Shown one piece after another: positions 22,655 to 35,053 of a stretch of DNA of 64,000 nt. Source of the stretch: Schistosoma haematobium (Eukaryota; Platyhelminthes; Trematoda; Strigeidida; Schistosomatidae); the NCBI RefSeq assembly GCF_000699445.3, contig NC_067196.1, positions 6,672,616 through 6,736,615 on the forward strand, written 5' to 3'. The notes under the pieces are model-generated. The model worked only from the letters and a program-made list of their open reading frames with translations, was not told the origin of the DNA and ran no database searches. The position numbers were made by a program, and so were the translations under genes. Each line of letters starts with the position of its first letter. Position 1 is the stretch's first letter.

Positions 22655-23209
22655 ATGTTTCTCATTGCTTTATTGTCATACACATTGATAAATCAATTAG
22701 GCATAACCAAATCAAATCCATGCAAGTATTGCCTACGATTGTACGATGGAACGTATGAGAATGGTTCATATACTGACGTGTACAAAAGCGTTGGCTCACT
22801 CTCACCACCATGGATACCTGGATCTGTTTGTGTCCCTCTGATACATGATTCGAAGAGACAGCCCCCATACTGGCGTTTATATGAGTACGTTTCCAGATCA
22901 AATCATTTTTATGATTATGTTTAATGTCTACGTTTTGCCTGTTTCATGCACGTTCTAATTTGCTTGTAAGTGGACACTTAAGATGGATGTTCAAACATTT
23001 GTGTCACTTTTCATTTCATATTTGTTCATCACAGAGACGTCAACTACTCTGGTAAGGACACTGCCATTGGACATGGTGCCTGCATTGATGACTTCACGAA
23101 ATCCGGATTGAAAAGGATTTCCTCCATTCAGAAGTGTGTTTATGGGGAAAATGGAATGGTTCAATGTATCAGTGAATCGAAACGTCGAAGGAAATATTGT
23201 CGATACTAA
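22655..23209 (+). CDS. IPSE: IPSE/alpha-1, copy D (intact, SKRRRKYCRY type)
   Basis: Exons 22655-22884 and 23035-23209, donor GTACGT, intron 150 nt, phase 2. The 134-residue product has a 20-residue signal peptide, then NPCKYCLRLYDG, SVGSLSPPWIPGSVC, KRQPPYWRLYE and DVNYSGKD across the splice. It continues GHGACIDDF, LKRISSI and the tail SKRRRKYCRY. Seven mature cysteines: six could form intrachain bonds and the last, in YCRY, could link the dimer, as in the family. Sequons are NGS and NYS. The basic tail matches the nuclear-localisation signal known from S. haematobium IPSE. It is one of two intact genes of this class here. Confidence 0.96.
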
Positions 23210-25533
23210 TCGAGGAATTTCATGTGCTTATAATTGTTGTGTGCTCTTTACTAAATATATGCATATGAACTCATGAAATTAGTATTCTGAGAGTTTACAC
23301 GATGACAGGCATATGGTATGTTTGATAATTTGAAAGATCTTATTTGGATTGTTCAACGTAGAATTGAAATTATCACATTAACGCTATCATTGCGAATCGC
23401 ATATGAGTAGGTTGGCACTCAAAGTGAGTTGTTTATATTTGTCAACGAAATTTGCATAATGTGATAGGGAAAACATACTTTCGTGGAGACTATGATGTGA
23501 AATAACACAGTTATTCATTGTGGCACAGTCGCCCATTTCCCAGTCACTTTGTTGACCTGCATTACTTGTCGATAAACGGGCAGATTGATTGATTGATTGA
23601 TTTAATAGAACTCCGAAGGCCACGTTATTCACAGTCACACAGTGATGCACACATTATGTGTCCGTTGTTTCCACCTACCTCCGTGAGTTCCGGGCAAAAT
23701 ATGGTTTTATCAGGACAGATAAACCGACTTGTTATAGTTCTCGTGTTTCACCCAATCCGTCAACAATTCAGCAAAGAATTTTAATTTTTCATCATCTTCA
23801 GTAATCAAATTCAAACAATATATGTTCCAATATCACAAACAATATGCTCGCACTCATTTCATGAGTTGGTAGTTGAATTTCCAACATTTCGTGACTTTTG
23901 TGACTGAGCGTATAAAGATAAATAACGAATGAGGGTAGCACAGTTCTGAACAGTACAAAGCACAGAGATCAGAATATTTGTTTGATTAGCTTCTGTCACG
24001 TGCCTGATCTGTCTGTGGCAGTAGTAAATTGGAGAGAACTTTTGTCGATCTCCGATGAGGCATTAACACGATAGGCTTGTTAGTTCACCGTTGAGGCTCG
24101 AAAAGCGTGAGTCTGGATCGAGACTAACTTCTCTGTGTAGACAGACGAAAGCTAGTCAACCATGTGACTGGTTGACAAGCGATGGGGTGAGAGAGAGAGA
24201 GAGGGTGATAGAGAAGACCAATCAACCGAAACACTACGCAGTTTGTTCGCGACTGCGATTCAGATTAGTGTGTGAAGACACATGAATTTATAGGTGACTA
24301 ACACAAACACAACGCACAAGCAATCAGGTAAATGCAGTTGTGTTCAATTTAAACATCGAGGTAGAATAGTGGAATACAATGATTACGTTCAACTCACTTA
24401 ATTTAGCTGCGCAATAGCTTAGGGTTTGTTTTCAGTACAAAATAATATATATTCCATCCTAGAAATCCCAAAGGTCAGTTGTGAATGGTTGACTTATTTT
24501 GAGCATGTGGTACGAGTTGGTGGTTTCAGGTTTTGAAATGTGTAAAAACAAATAAATGGTGTCACACAAATGATTTATTCTGCGAACCTACTCAAATATA
24601 CGCCGAAACGAGACACGTTCATTGAGATTTTCATGAAAGGGTAAAAATACGGTTCTGGGAATCCATAGTGATGACAGTAGCCTACCACACCATAAATGTC
24701 ATTACGTTTTCTTCGAAATTGCAAATTATGAGAAGTGAATCAGGCATAAAACGAAAGCCTATATATTTCGTAAAATAACCAATTCATTCAAACAGGATAT
24801 GCAATTTTACTGACCAATGTCTAACTTCCAGGGTCGAAAATGCGAACTAAACTGGAAGTTGAATACGTTGCAATTATCATGTTGACACACGTCGCATCAA
24901 CATTTATCTCTCGAATCTTGCTCACACACTATTATTCCCTGAATAGTACTTCAGATGTATTCCGAACCAAGCGCCCATCGTCAACGAATACTGAGATCTG
25001 ACAACAGAAACGTGATTTGTGGTAGTCAGCGAAGGTCTATGTTATTTTAATCTATTTCAGTGCCATTGCAGAACTGACTGCCATGATGATCAAGCTACTT
25101 CAGTCAATCAATTGGCTGTCACTTTCACTCACTTTCAGCAATGCACAATGTAGCAGAACGCCGACTGAAGACCAATTCAGTTTGTGAGAAAAGATGTACG
25201 CTCATTGGTCTAACAACAAATCTTCTATAAAGTGAATCCTAGTTTATTCATTCAAGTTAGCTTTTCAAGTATTTTCACAAATATTTTACATGAATATTTT
25301 ATTTTCAGTCAATGGTGACTCTCTCTCTGTATTTTGGTTTGCCAGACCTGTTTGTGTCTATCAAACACACCACTGATCATTTGCACATCCGAGATCTTAG
25401 ACATAGAAACGCTACCAGTGTTTCATTCATAACCTGAACTCGAGTTACAGCGAGTTACTGTCGCAATAAAAGCGTACAGTATGATATGGTGTTTCAGATC
25501 TATGATATCACATGTTCTAATTTCAACAGTTCA
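23210..25533. other. 3' flank of copy D (palindrome arm)
   Basis: About 2.3 kb repeated in all D-H arms. It contains (GATT)n at about 23583-23601, a (GA)n run at about 24188-24203 of variable length between arms, and the fossil IPSE exon at 24592-24745. Several 60-87 codon frames recur here only because the DNA is duplicated. I call none of them genes. Confidence 0.6.
24592..24745 (-). pseudogene. Degenerate IPSE exon 1 (fossil paralogue), D arm
   Basis: The minus-strand reading gives DIYGVVG, a 1-nt frame slip, then WIPRTVFLPFHENLNERVSF and RRIFE, ending at a GTAGG donor. It lines up with IPSE DVYKSVG...WIPGSVCVPL...YWRLYE with a one-codon gap and the same exon end. The next bases (GTAGGTTCGCAG...AAATCATTT) also resemble the IPSE intron start. 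The cysteines are lost, an upstream stop is present, and no exon 2 is visible. It lies antisense to copy D. Confidence 0.65.
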
Positions 25534-27062
25534 ATGGATATTATAATTAATGGTGTTAATCACGTAGATAAGAGGTTGAATATTTCAAGTTGTGTACAAC
25601 GGTTTCTCAAATCATCTCAATGAGAATCATTTGGAATATATGTTCGCATATCTCGAACATGTAGACGTAGTCGAACGGGAAATAAGGAAGGTGAAATTTT
25701 ACTATGAGGATTCTAGGTTCCGTGAATATCGGTACAAGTGTTTTCGCACGAAATATTTGGCAATTTTCTATTGTCACGATAACCGACAAAATGTCCCATC
25801 TCTCCATAATCAGTCAGAAAACGTGTTGTAATTAGTACTATTTCAAGCACATATGGCAGATCAATGTGATTAATGCGTAAGCTATTTGCTCAAACAACAT
25901 GTTTTGATGGAGATAATTCCAAAATCGTGGAGCTAGAATAGAAATACACGTAATTCAGCTAAGAAAATTCTCTTTCGACGAAATGATCTACTTAAGCTGT
26001 ATATTCGTATTTATAGTTGGTGGTGAATATACTTCTACAGAACAATAGAAAAGATAGCATTATAAAGTGATTCGCGACTTCAAATATCAAATGAAGTGGC
26101 CTAATAAACAGAGGGTTCGAGCAGTAAAGGAGTGTGAGAATAGATGGAGTGTTAGAACCGATATAGTCAATGTAATAGTTGAATTGATTAGCCGATTTAT
26201 GCTAGACCATCATTGAGAACGCGGAAACACTGGACGGCCGATGCGTCCTAGGGTGGGACTCTTCATCAGTGTGCAACCACGGTCCAGCACACAGAACTCA
26301 AACCCAGGACCTTTGGTCCCGCGCTCGAACGCCTGATCTCTAGAACACCGATTCAGCATCCAATTGTGTTGGTGTCTGACTTCAATCGGTCTATCATCCT
26401 GCACGTCCTGCCGGTGCTTCCATGTTTTCAATGATAATCTGGATAAGATCAACTTGTAAATTCAAATATGAAATTACTGCAATCTCCACAAACTCTCATT
26501 CTATTAAGAATACTTATCTGATTGACAGATGTGAAGAAAAATGAAAGATATTAAGGTCGTAATAACAAGTGAAGAATAGGTATGGAGAACATTGAAGGGA
26601 TAGTAATAACTGATTACAGCTTACAATTACAAGACAAGAGTAATAAGCGTCACATCATACTGCATGAAGGAATTAGGACCAGGGATGGATGAGAGTTTCA
26701 ACACAGACTTGCTCGCAGATTTCGAACTCCAATTGGCGGATTGTGAACGCCTCAGCAGTGCATTAGTATTTTGTTCGACCTCGGTCCTATCAAGTTCGTT
26801 TGATTGTGTAGATTATTTTAATGAAATACTTCCTGGGAGCTGCTCGACTCAGAGTAAATAAGGTGCGACTGCATTGAACTGGTGACTGCTTTAGATTCTG
26901 CCTCAGAAAACCGACCATGTAGGGTTCTGAGATGCGTTTGAAAGGTGATCGCTTCATGCGATCACTCCAACATTCCTAACAAAAGCAAGGAAATTTATAG
27001 ATGGATATGCGGGTGGATAAAGACTAATGTGAATGACCTCATCGAAAAGAAAAATTTGATCG
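25534..27062 (+). repeat. Loop segment L between IPSE D and E
   Basis: 1529 bp of unique sequence at the palindrome centre. Present inverted at 35054-36582 and, diverged, at 13840-15168. It carries frames 25592-25831 (core KVKFYYEDSRFREYRYKCF) and 26664-26861 (core DSFNTDLLADFEL) plus a SINE. Neither frame is recognised. Confidence 0.9.
26195..26460 (-). mobile_element. SM-alpha-like SINE in loop L
   Basis: The minus strand shows a tRNA-like region ending in a B-box-like GGGTTTGAGTTC. The hammerhead-like core CTGATGA, GTCCC...GGAC stem and then GCATC (GAAAC decayed) follows. The SINE 3' half GGCCGTCCAGTG comes after it. It is duplicated with the loop at about 35656-35921 (plus). Confidence 0.7.
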
Positions 27063-27849
27063 TGAACTGTTGAAATTGGAACATGTGATATCATAGATCT
27101 GAAACACCATATCATACTGTACGCTTTTATTGCGACAGTAACTCGCTGTAACTCGAGTTCAGGTTATGAATGAAACACTGGTAGCGTTTCTATGTCTAAG
27201 ATCTCGGATGTGCAAATGATCAGTGGTGTGTTTGATAGACACAAACAGGTCTGGCAAACCAAAATACAGAGAGAGTCACCATTGACTGAAAATAAAATAT
27301 TCATGTAAAATATTTGTGAAAATACTTGAAAAGCTAACTTGAATGAATAAACTAGGATTCACTTTATAGAAGATTTGTTGTTAGACCAATGAGCGTACAT
27401 CTTTTCTCACAAACTGAATTGGTCTTCAGTCGGCGTTCTGCTACATTGTGCATTGCTGAAAGTGAGTGAAAGTGACAGCCAATTGATTGACTGAAGTAGC
27501 TTGATCATCATGGCAGTCAGTTCTGCAATGGCACTGAAATAGATTAAAATAACATAGACCTTCGCTGACTACCACAAATCACGTTTCTGTTGTCAGATCT
27601 CAGTATTCGTTGACGATGGGCGCTTGGTTCGGAATACATCTGAAGTACTATTCAGGGAATAATAGTGTGTGAGCAAGATTCGAGAGATAAATGTTGATGC
27701 GACGTGTGTCAACATGATAATTGCAAACGTATTCAACTTCCAGTTTAGTTCGCATTTTCGACCCTGGAAGTTAGACATTGGTCAGTAAAATTGCATATCC
27801 TGTTTGAATGAATTGGTTATTTTACGAAATATATAGGCTTTCGTTTTAT

Positions 27850-28003
27850 GCCTGATTCACTTCTCATAATTTGCAATTTCGAAGAAAACGTAATGACATT
27901 TATGGTGTGGTAGGCTACTGTCATCACTATGGATTCCCAGAACCGTATTTTTACCCTTTCATGAAAATCTCAATGAACGTGTCTCGTTTCGGCGTATATT
28001 TGA
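27850..28003 (+). pseudogene. Degenerate IPSE exon 1, E arm
   Basis: Inverted copy of 24592-24745 with the same frame slip and the same GTAGG donor after RRIFE. Confidence 0.65.
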
Positions 28004-29384
28004 GTAGGTTCGCAGAATAAATCATTTGTGTGACACCATTTATTTGTTTTTACACATTTCAAAAACCTGAAACCACCAACTCGTACCACATGCTCAAAAT
28101 AAGTCAACCATTCACAACTGACCTTTGGGATTTCTAGGATGGAATATATATTATTTTGTACTGAAAACAAACCCTAAGCTATTGCGCAGCTAAATTAAGT
28201 GAGTTGAACGTAATCATTGTATTCCACTATTCTACCTCGATGTTTAAATTGAACACAACTGCATTTACCTGATTGCTTGTGCGTTGTGTTTGTGTTAGTC
28301 ACCTATAAATTCATGTGTCTTCACACACTAATCTGAATCGCAGTCGCGAACAAACTGCGTAGTGTTTCGGTTGATTGGTCTTCTCTATCACCCCTCTCTC
28401 TCTCTCACCCCATCGCTTGTCAACCAGTCACATGGTTGACTAGCTTTCGTCTGTCTACACAGAGAAGTTAGTCTCGATCCAGACTCACGCTTTTCGAGCC
28501 TCAACGGTGAACTAACAAGCCTATCGTGTTAATGCCTCATCGGAGATCGACAAAGTTCTCTCCAATTTACTACTGCCACAGACAGATCAGGCACGTGACA
28601 GAAGCTAATCAAACAAATATTCTGATCTCTGTGCTTTGTACTGTTCAGAACTGTGCTACCCTCATTCGTTATTTATCTTTATACGCTCAGTCACAAAAGT
28701 CACGAAATGTTGGAAATTCAACTACCAACTCATGAAATGAGTGCGAGCATATTGTTTGTGATATTGGAACATATATTGTTTGAATTTGATTACTGAAGAT
28801 GATGAAAAATTAAAATTCTTTGCTGAATTGTTGACGGATTGGGTGAAACACGAGAACTATAACAAGTCGGTTTATCTGTCCTGATAAAACCATATTTTGC
28901 CCGGAACTCACGGAGGTAGGTGGAAACAACGGACACATAATGTGTGCATCACTGTGTGACTGTGAATAACGTGGCCTTCGGAGTTCTATTAAATCAATCA
29001 ATCAATCAATCTGCCCGTTTATCGACAAGTAATGCAGGTCAACAAAGTGACTGGGAAATGGGCGACTGTGCCACAATGAATAACTGTGTTATTTCACATC
29101 ATAGTCTCCACGAAAGTATGTTTTCCCTATCACATTATGCAAATTTCGTTGACAAATATAAACAACTCACTTTGAGTGCCAACCTACTCATATGCGATTC
29201 GCAATGATAGCGTTAATGTGATAATTTCAATTCTACGTTGAACAATCCAAATAAGATCTTTCAAATTATCAAACATACCATATGCCTGTCATCGTGTAAA
29301 CTCTCAGAATACTAATTTCATGAGTTCATATGCATATATTTAGTAAAGAGCACACAACAATTATAAGCACATGAAATTCCTCGA

Positions 29385-29937
29385 TTAGTATCGACAATAT
29401 TTCCTTCGACGTTTCGATTCACTGATACATTGAACCATTCCATTTTCCCCATAAACACACTTCTGAATGGAGGAAATCCTTTTCAATCCGGATTTCGTGA
29501 AGTCATCAATGCAGGCACCATGTCCAATGGCAGTGTCCTTACCAGAGTAGTTGACGTCTCTGTGATGAACAAATATGAAATGAAAAGTGACACAAATGTT
29601 TGAACATCCATCTTAAGTGTCCACTTACAAGCAAATTAGAACGTGCATGAAACAGGCAAAACGTAGACATTAAACATAATCATAAAAATGATTTGATCTG
29701 GAAACGTACTCATATAAACGCCAGTGGGGGCTGTCTCTTCGAATCATGTATCAGAGGGACACAAACAGATCCAGGTATCCATGGTGGTGAGAGTGAGCCA
29801 ACGCTTTTGTACACGTCAGTATATGAACCATTCTCATACGTTCCATCGTACAATCGTAGGCAATACTTGCATGGATTTGATTTGGTTATGCCTAATTGAT
29901 TTATCAATGTGTATGACAATAAAGCAATGAGAAACAT
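29385..29937 (-). pseudogene. IPSE: IPSE/alpha-1, copy E (2-nt deletion in exon 1)
   Basis: Exons 29937-29710 (228 nt) and 29559-29385 (175 nt). Class and motifs are as copy D (NGS and NYS sequons, exon 2 ending SKRRRKYCRY). Two bases (AT) are missing next to the G5 run at about 29725, so the frame breaks after RQPP and stops within a few codons. The lesion differs from that of C, G and H but lies within a few bases of it. TATA box at 30004-29998. Confidence 0.9.
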
Positions 29938-29997
29938 CGAATTAGCTGACATTGCTTTTTCGTTTTGTTCTTGAGATGAATTAGTCGATTGACGCAC

Positions 29998-30160
29998 TTA
30001 TATAGTTTTCAGTAGATGTGAGATTTCAATAAATCGCTTAATCCACAGTGGATATGTGATTGTCATGATTTGTGCGGAATTATCAGCGTCAACAATTCAG
30101 AAGAGAATGAAATGATCATTGTGATAGGTGTCACGGTTAATTCCCATGTTACGTGACTAT
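29998..30160 (-). promoter_or_regulatory. IPSE copy E core promoter
   Basis: TATATAA at 30004-29998. TCCACTGTGGA at about 30045-30055. Type-2 upstream region. Confidence 0.7.
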
Positions 30161-30344
30161 GTTTGTATTGTTGATCACGCAGCTTGATGAAGTTGTTTGA
30201 GAATCAGCATCATGTAAATGGAAACATGGGTATCATGCACACTATCTTATTGTTCACGGATGATCATTGAGTGAATTGATGAATGAGTGGTGACTGGTTG
30301 ACCCTCGAAATACCACTTCGTCCAAAACAATATAGCAGTGAGAA

Positions 30345-31765
30345 TAGAGCTGTTTTATGAAATTTCGATTACACACATACGTTAAGAAACAGAATGAATA
30401 ATTTATTAGTGTATTTTACTTAACATGTAATCAGAGATTTCTGATTTTACCGTAGTAATATTCTCTGACGAATGAACAGTTAGTTCAATTTTGTTTTGCA
30501 GATCACTAGATTTCTGTAGGTCACATGACGGAATGATCCTCGTTAGATTATCTTTGAAACCTAAGAATCACTGTGCGGTTATTCTCTACGTTCCCCACTT
30601 GATCGAAATTTCCGGGTTTCATACCCGACAGTGTGGTTGCGGATGTGGTCAATACACGAATAGCACAGACGCACAGCGACCGCTGAATAATATTTCTCCA
30701 TGAAACTGACCATGAGAATAAATCATAACTCTTAATAAGACAATCTTACGTTGCGCAATACTGATTTTCTTGGTGTAATTCAAAACAACAACATCCAGCT
30801 GACGACTGGTCAAGTCAATTTTAACAAATGTGGCTAACCTATGCATGATCGGTCCATCCAAATTCTCTGCATTCCACTCGATCACACGAATACATCTTGT
30901 TTAATATTAAAAGTGCAAACAATTATGAAAACAAACTCAAACTGCACCCACAAGTCGATAAATTTCTGTCATGCTCATTGAAAGAAGAAATAAAACCGAC
31001 ATGATAATGTTATTCTACTACATGTCAATAATCGAATATCGTTGAACACACTTCAATTAACTGCTGGCTGATTACGTTGTGACAAGTCGCCGTTATCAAA
31101 CGCCTACCTGACGTGTTCCAACGTTCAAACCGGTAATTTTGAATCCTTTCGTTTGTCCACTCACCCATCCACACCCGCTTCAAAAATTGTCCACGGGTAA
31201 GCTGGAGCAAGCTCTATAGACTTGCACATGTTGTTCTGTTTGTCACTGAACCTACTCGCATGTTTCTCTTGCCCACAAATTCAGAGCCATCCATCAATCG
31301 CTGAGTAGGTACTTTCGTATATTCCAATTGACATCCGACTGTGTATCTATCCCAGTAAATTGGTGGCTGAAATCAGTTCATTCGGGTTAGTTTTCATCTC
31401 ATTTAATGAGCTACTGTCACCCAATCAAGGTTAGCCCTGGCTTACTACAAGAAAATAAACGACAACGTATTGTTCCTGGTTTGTCCATCATCCTCCCTTC
31501 AGTATTCCTAATGCAGTCGACACCTTGAAATAACCCATTCCGCACGATAAATTGAACACTAATTAAATTGATATAATCAGTCACACATCAATTATCCATA
31601 TTCACATTCTGACAATTCTTTACTAGTAATCTTTATAAACCTATATACTTGTGACTATCAATACATAGATCTACATAAAATGTGAATGAATGAAAATACA
31701 CCACTACATCATTCATTCTGTTTCTAAACGTGTGTGTGTAATCGCGATTTCACTAATCGGTTTTA
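30345..31765 (-). repeat. Spacer S' between IPSE E and F (orientation 2)
   Basis: Reverse complement of the C/D spacer (20831-22245), including its two short frames on the minus strand. Same orientation as the G/H spacer. Confidence 0.9.
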
Positions 31766-31949
31766 TTCTGACACTGCTATATTGTTTTGGACGAAGTGGT
31801 ATTTCGAGGGTCAACCAGTCACCACTCATTCATCAATTCACTCAATGATCATCCGTGAACAATAAGATAGTGTGCATGATACCCATGTTTCCATTTACAT
31901 GATGCTGATTCTCAAACAACTTCATCAAGCTGCGTGATCAACAATACAA

Positions 31950-32114
31950 ACATAGTCACGTAACATGGGAATTAACCGTGACACCTATCACAATGATCAT
32001 TTCATTCTCTTCTGAATTGTTGACGCTGATAATTCCGCACAAATCATGACAATCACATATCCACTGTGGATTAAGCGATTTATTGAAATCTCACATCTAC
32101 TGAAAACTATATAA
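31950..32114 (+). promoter_or_regulatory. IPSE copy F core promoter
   Basis: TATATAA at 32108-32114 followed by GTG. TCCACTGTGGA at about 32060-32070. Type-1 upstream region as in C and H. Confidence 0.7.
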
Positions 32115-32174
32115 GTGCGTCAATCGACTAATTCATCTCAAGAACAATACGAAAAAGCAATGTCAGCTAATTCG

Positions 32175-32729
32175 ATGTTTCTCATTGCTTTATTGTCATA
32201 CACATTGATAAATCAATTAGGCATAACCAAATCAAATCCATGCAAGTATTGCCTACGATTGTACGATGGAACGTATGAGAATGGTTCATATACTGACGTG
32301 TACAAAAGCGTTGGCTCACTCTCACCACCATGGATACCTGGATCTGTTTGTGTCCCTCTGATACATGATTCGAAGAGACAGCCCCCATACTGGCGTTTAT
32401 ATGAGTACGTTTCCAGATCAAATCATTTTTATGATTATGTTTAATGTCTACGTTTTGCCTGTTTCATGCACGTTCTAATTTGCTTGTAAGTGGACACTTA
32501 AGATGGATGTTCAAACATTTGTGTCACTTTTCATTTCATATTTGTTCATCACAGAGACGTCAACTACTCTGGTAAGGACACTGCCATTGGACATGGTGCC
32601 TGCATTGATGACTTCACGAAATCCGGATTGAAAAGGATTTCCTCCATTCAGAAGTGTGTTTATGGGGAAAATGGAATGGTTCAATGTATCAGTGAATCGA
32701 AACGTCGAAGGAAATATTGTCGATACTAA
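32175..32729 (+). CDS. IPSE: IPSE/alpha-1, copy F (intact, SKRRRKYCRY type)
   Basis: Exons 32175-32404 and 32555-32729, donor GTACGT, 150-nt intron. The predicted 134-residue product appears the same as copy D. The exon 1 homopolymer has the full C5, as in D. D and F also share a substitution upstream of the start (EQYEKA against EQNEKA in C, E, G and H), which groups them as the same sequence variant. It is convergent with copy G across loop L' and divergent from copy E. Confidence 0.96.
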
Positions 32730-34110
32730 TCGAGGAATTTCATGTGCTTATAATTGTTGTGTGCTCTTTACTAAATATATGCATATGAACTCATGAAATT
32801 AGTATTCTGAGAGTTTACGATGACAGGCATATGGTATGTTTGATAATTTGAAAGATCTTATTTGGATTGTTCAACGTAGAATTGAAATTATCACATTAAC
32901 GCTATCATTGCGAATCGCATATGAGTAGGTTGGCACTCAAAGTGAGTTGTTTATATTTGTCAACGAAATTTGCATAATGTGATAGGGAAAACATACTTTC
33001 GTGGAGACTATGATGTGAAATAACACAGTTATTCATTGTGGCACAGTCGCCCATTTCCCAGTCACTTTGTTGACCTGCATTACTTGTCGATAAACGGGCA
33101 GATTGATTGATTGATTGATTTAATAGAACTCCGAAGGCCACGTTATTCACAGTCACACAGTGATGCACACATTATGTGTCCGTTGTTTCCACCTACCTCC
33201 GTGAGTTCCGGGCAAAATATGGTTTTATCAGGACAGATAAACCGACTTGTTATAGTTCTCGTGTTTCACCCAATCCGTCAACAATTCAGCAAAGAATTTT
33301 AATTTTTCATCATCTTCAGTAATCAAATTCAAACAATATATGTTCCAATATCACAAACAATATGCTCGCACTCATTTCATGAGTTGGTAGTTGAATTTCC
33401 AACATTTCGTGACTTTTGTGACTGAGCGTATAAAGATAAATAACGAATGAGGGTAGCACAGTTCTGAACAGTACAAAGCACAGAGATCAGAATATTTGTT
33501 TGATTAGCTTCTGTCACGTGCCTGATCTGTCTGTGGCAGTAGTAAATTGGAGAGAACTTTTGTCGATCTCCGATGAGGCATTAACACGATAGGCTTGTTA
33601 GTTCACCGTTGAGGCTCGAAAAGCGTGAGTCTGGATCGAGACTAACTTCTCTGTGTAGACAGACGAAAGCTAGTCAACCATGTGACTGGTTGACAAGCGA
33701 TGGGGTGAGAGAGAGAGAGAGGGTGATAGAGAAGACCAATCAACCGAAACACTACGCAGTTTGTTCGCGACTGCGATTCAGATTAGTGTGTGAAGACACA
33801 TGAATTTATAGGTGACTAACACAAACACAACGCACAAGCAATCAGGTAAATGCAGTTGTGTTCAATTTAAACATCGAGGTAGAATAGTGGAATACAATGA
33901 TTACGTTCAACTCACTTAATTTAGCTGCGCAATAGCTTAGGGTTTGTTTTCAGTACAAAATAATATATATTCCATCCTAGAAATCCCAAAGGTCAGTTGT
34001 GAATGGTTGACTTATTTTGAGCATGTGGTACGAGTTGGTGGTTTCAGGTTTTTGAAATGTGTAAAAACAAATAAATGGTGTCACACAAATGATTTATTCT
34101 GCGAACCTAC

Positions 34111-34264
34111 TCAAATATACGCCGAAACGAGACACGTTCATTGAGATTTTCATGAAAGGGTAAAAATACGGTTCTGGGAATCCATAGTGATGACAGTAGC
34201 CTACCACACCATAAATGTCATTACGTTTTCTTCGAAATTGCAAATTATGAGAAGTGAATCAGGC
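34111..34264 (-). pseudogene. Degenerate IPSE exon 1, F arm
   Basis: Same as 24592-24745, donor end at 34111. Confidence 0.65.
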
Positions 34265-35053
34265 ATAAAACGAAAGCCTATATATTTCGTAAAATAACCA
34301 ATTCATTCAAACAGGATATGCAATTTTACTGACCAATGTCTAACTTCCAGGGTCGAAAATGCGAACTAAACTGGAAGTTGAATACGTTTGCAATTATCAT
34401 GTTGACACACGTCGCATCAACATTTATCTCTCGAATCTTGCTCACACACTATTATTCCCTGAATAGTACTTCAGATGTATTCCGAACCAAGCGCCCATCG
34501 TCAACGAATACTGAGATCTGACAACAGAAACGTGATTTGTGGTAGTCAGCGAAGGTCTATGTTATTTTAATCTATTTCAGTGCCATTGCAGAACTGACTG
34601 CCATGATGATCAAGCTACTTCAGTCAATCAATTGGCTGTCACTTTCACTCACTTTCAGCAATGCACAATGTAGCAGAACGCCGACTGAAGACCAATTCAG
34701 TTTGTGAGAAAAGATGTACGCTCATTGGTCTAACAACAAATCTTCTATAAAGTGAATCCTAGTTTATTCATTCAAGTTAGCTTTTCAAGTATTTTCACAA
34801 ATATTTTACATGAATATTTTATTTTCAGTCAATGGTGACTCTCTCTCTGTATTTTGGTTTGCCAGACCTGTTTGTGTCTATCAAACACACCACTGATCAT
34901 TTGCACATCCGAGATCTTAGACATAGAAACGCTACCAGTGTTTCATTCATAACCTGAACTCGAGTTACAGCGAGTTACTGTCGCAATAAAAGCGTACAGT
35001 ATGATATGGTGTTTCAGATCTATGATATCACATGTTCCAATTTCAACAGTTCA

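Larger units (their letters stand above)
19804..25533. repeat. Left arm of the 5.7-kb IPSE palindrome (C, spacer S, D and 3' flank)
   Basis: Reverse complement of 27063-32790 with only scattered small indels and substitutions. Within the arm, the C and D promoter regions are themselves inverted copies of one another out to about 20830 and 22245. Confidence 0.95.
27063..32790. repeat. Right arm of the 5.7-kb IPSE palindrome (E, spacer S', F)
   Basis: Reverse complement of 19804-25533. Bases 29320-34720 recur as a direct repeat at 38844-44240, offset 9524 bp. Confidence 0.95.
31770..35053. repeat. Left arm of the F/G palindrome
   Basis: Reverse complement of 36583-39864. The arms stop where the type-1 (F) and type-2 (G) upstream regions differ, because the flanking spacers are in the same orientation. 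The (GA)n run, (GATT)n and the fossil IPSE exon are included. Confidence 0.93.

Noticed and set aside
22662..22901. 79-codon frame opposite to IPSE exon 1
   Set aside because: Antisense shadow of a real exon.
23345..23412. A second possible IPSE exon 1 relic downstream of copy D (ends CATATGAGTAGG)
   Set aside because: Only the last few bases and the donor match; the residues before it do not align convincingly with IPSE.
23583..23601. CRISPR-like or structured repeat
   Set aside because: Plain (GATT)n simple repeat in a eukaryotic genome.
23387..23650. An 87-codon frame recurring in every arm (also 28944, 32905, 38468, 42430)
   Set aside because: It recurs only because the arms are duplicated. 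It contains the (GATT)n repeat, has no domain, and its conservation equals that of the surrounding non-coding DNA.
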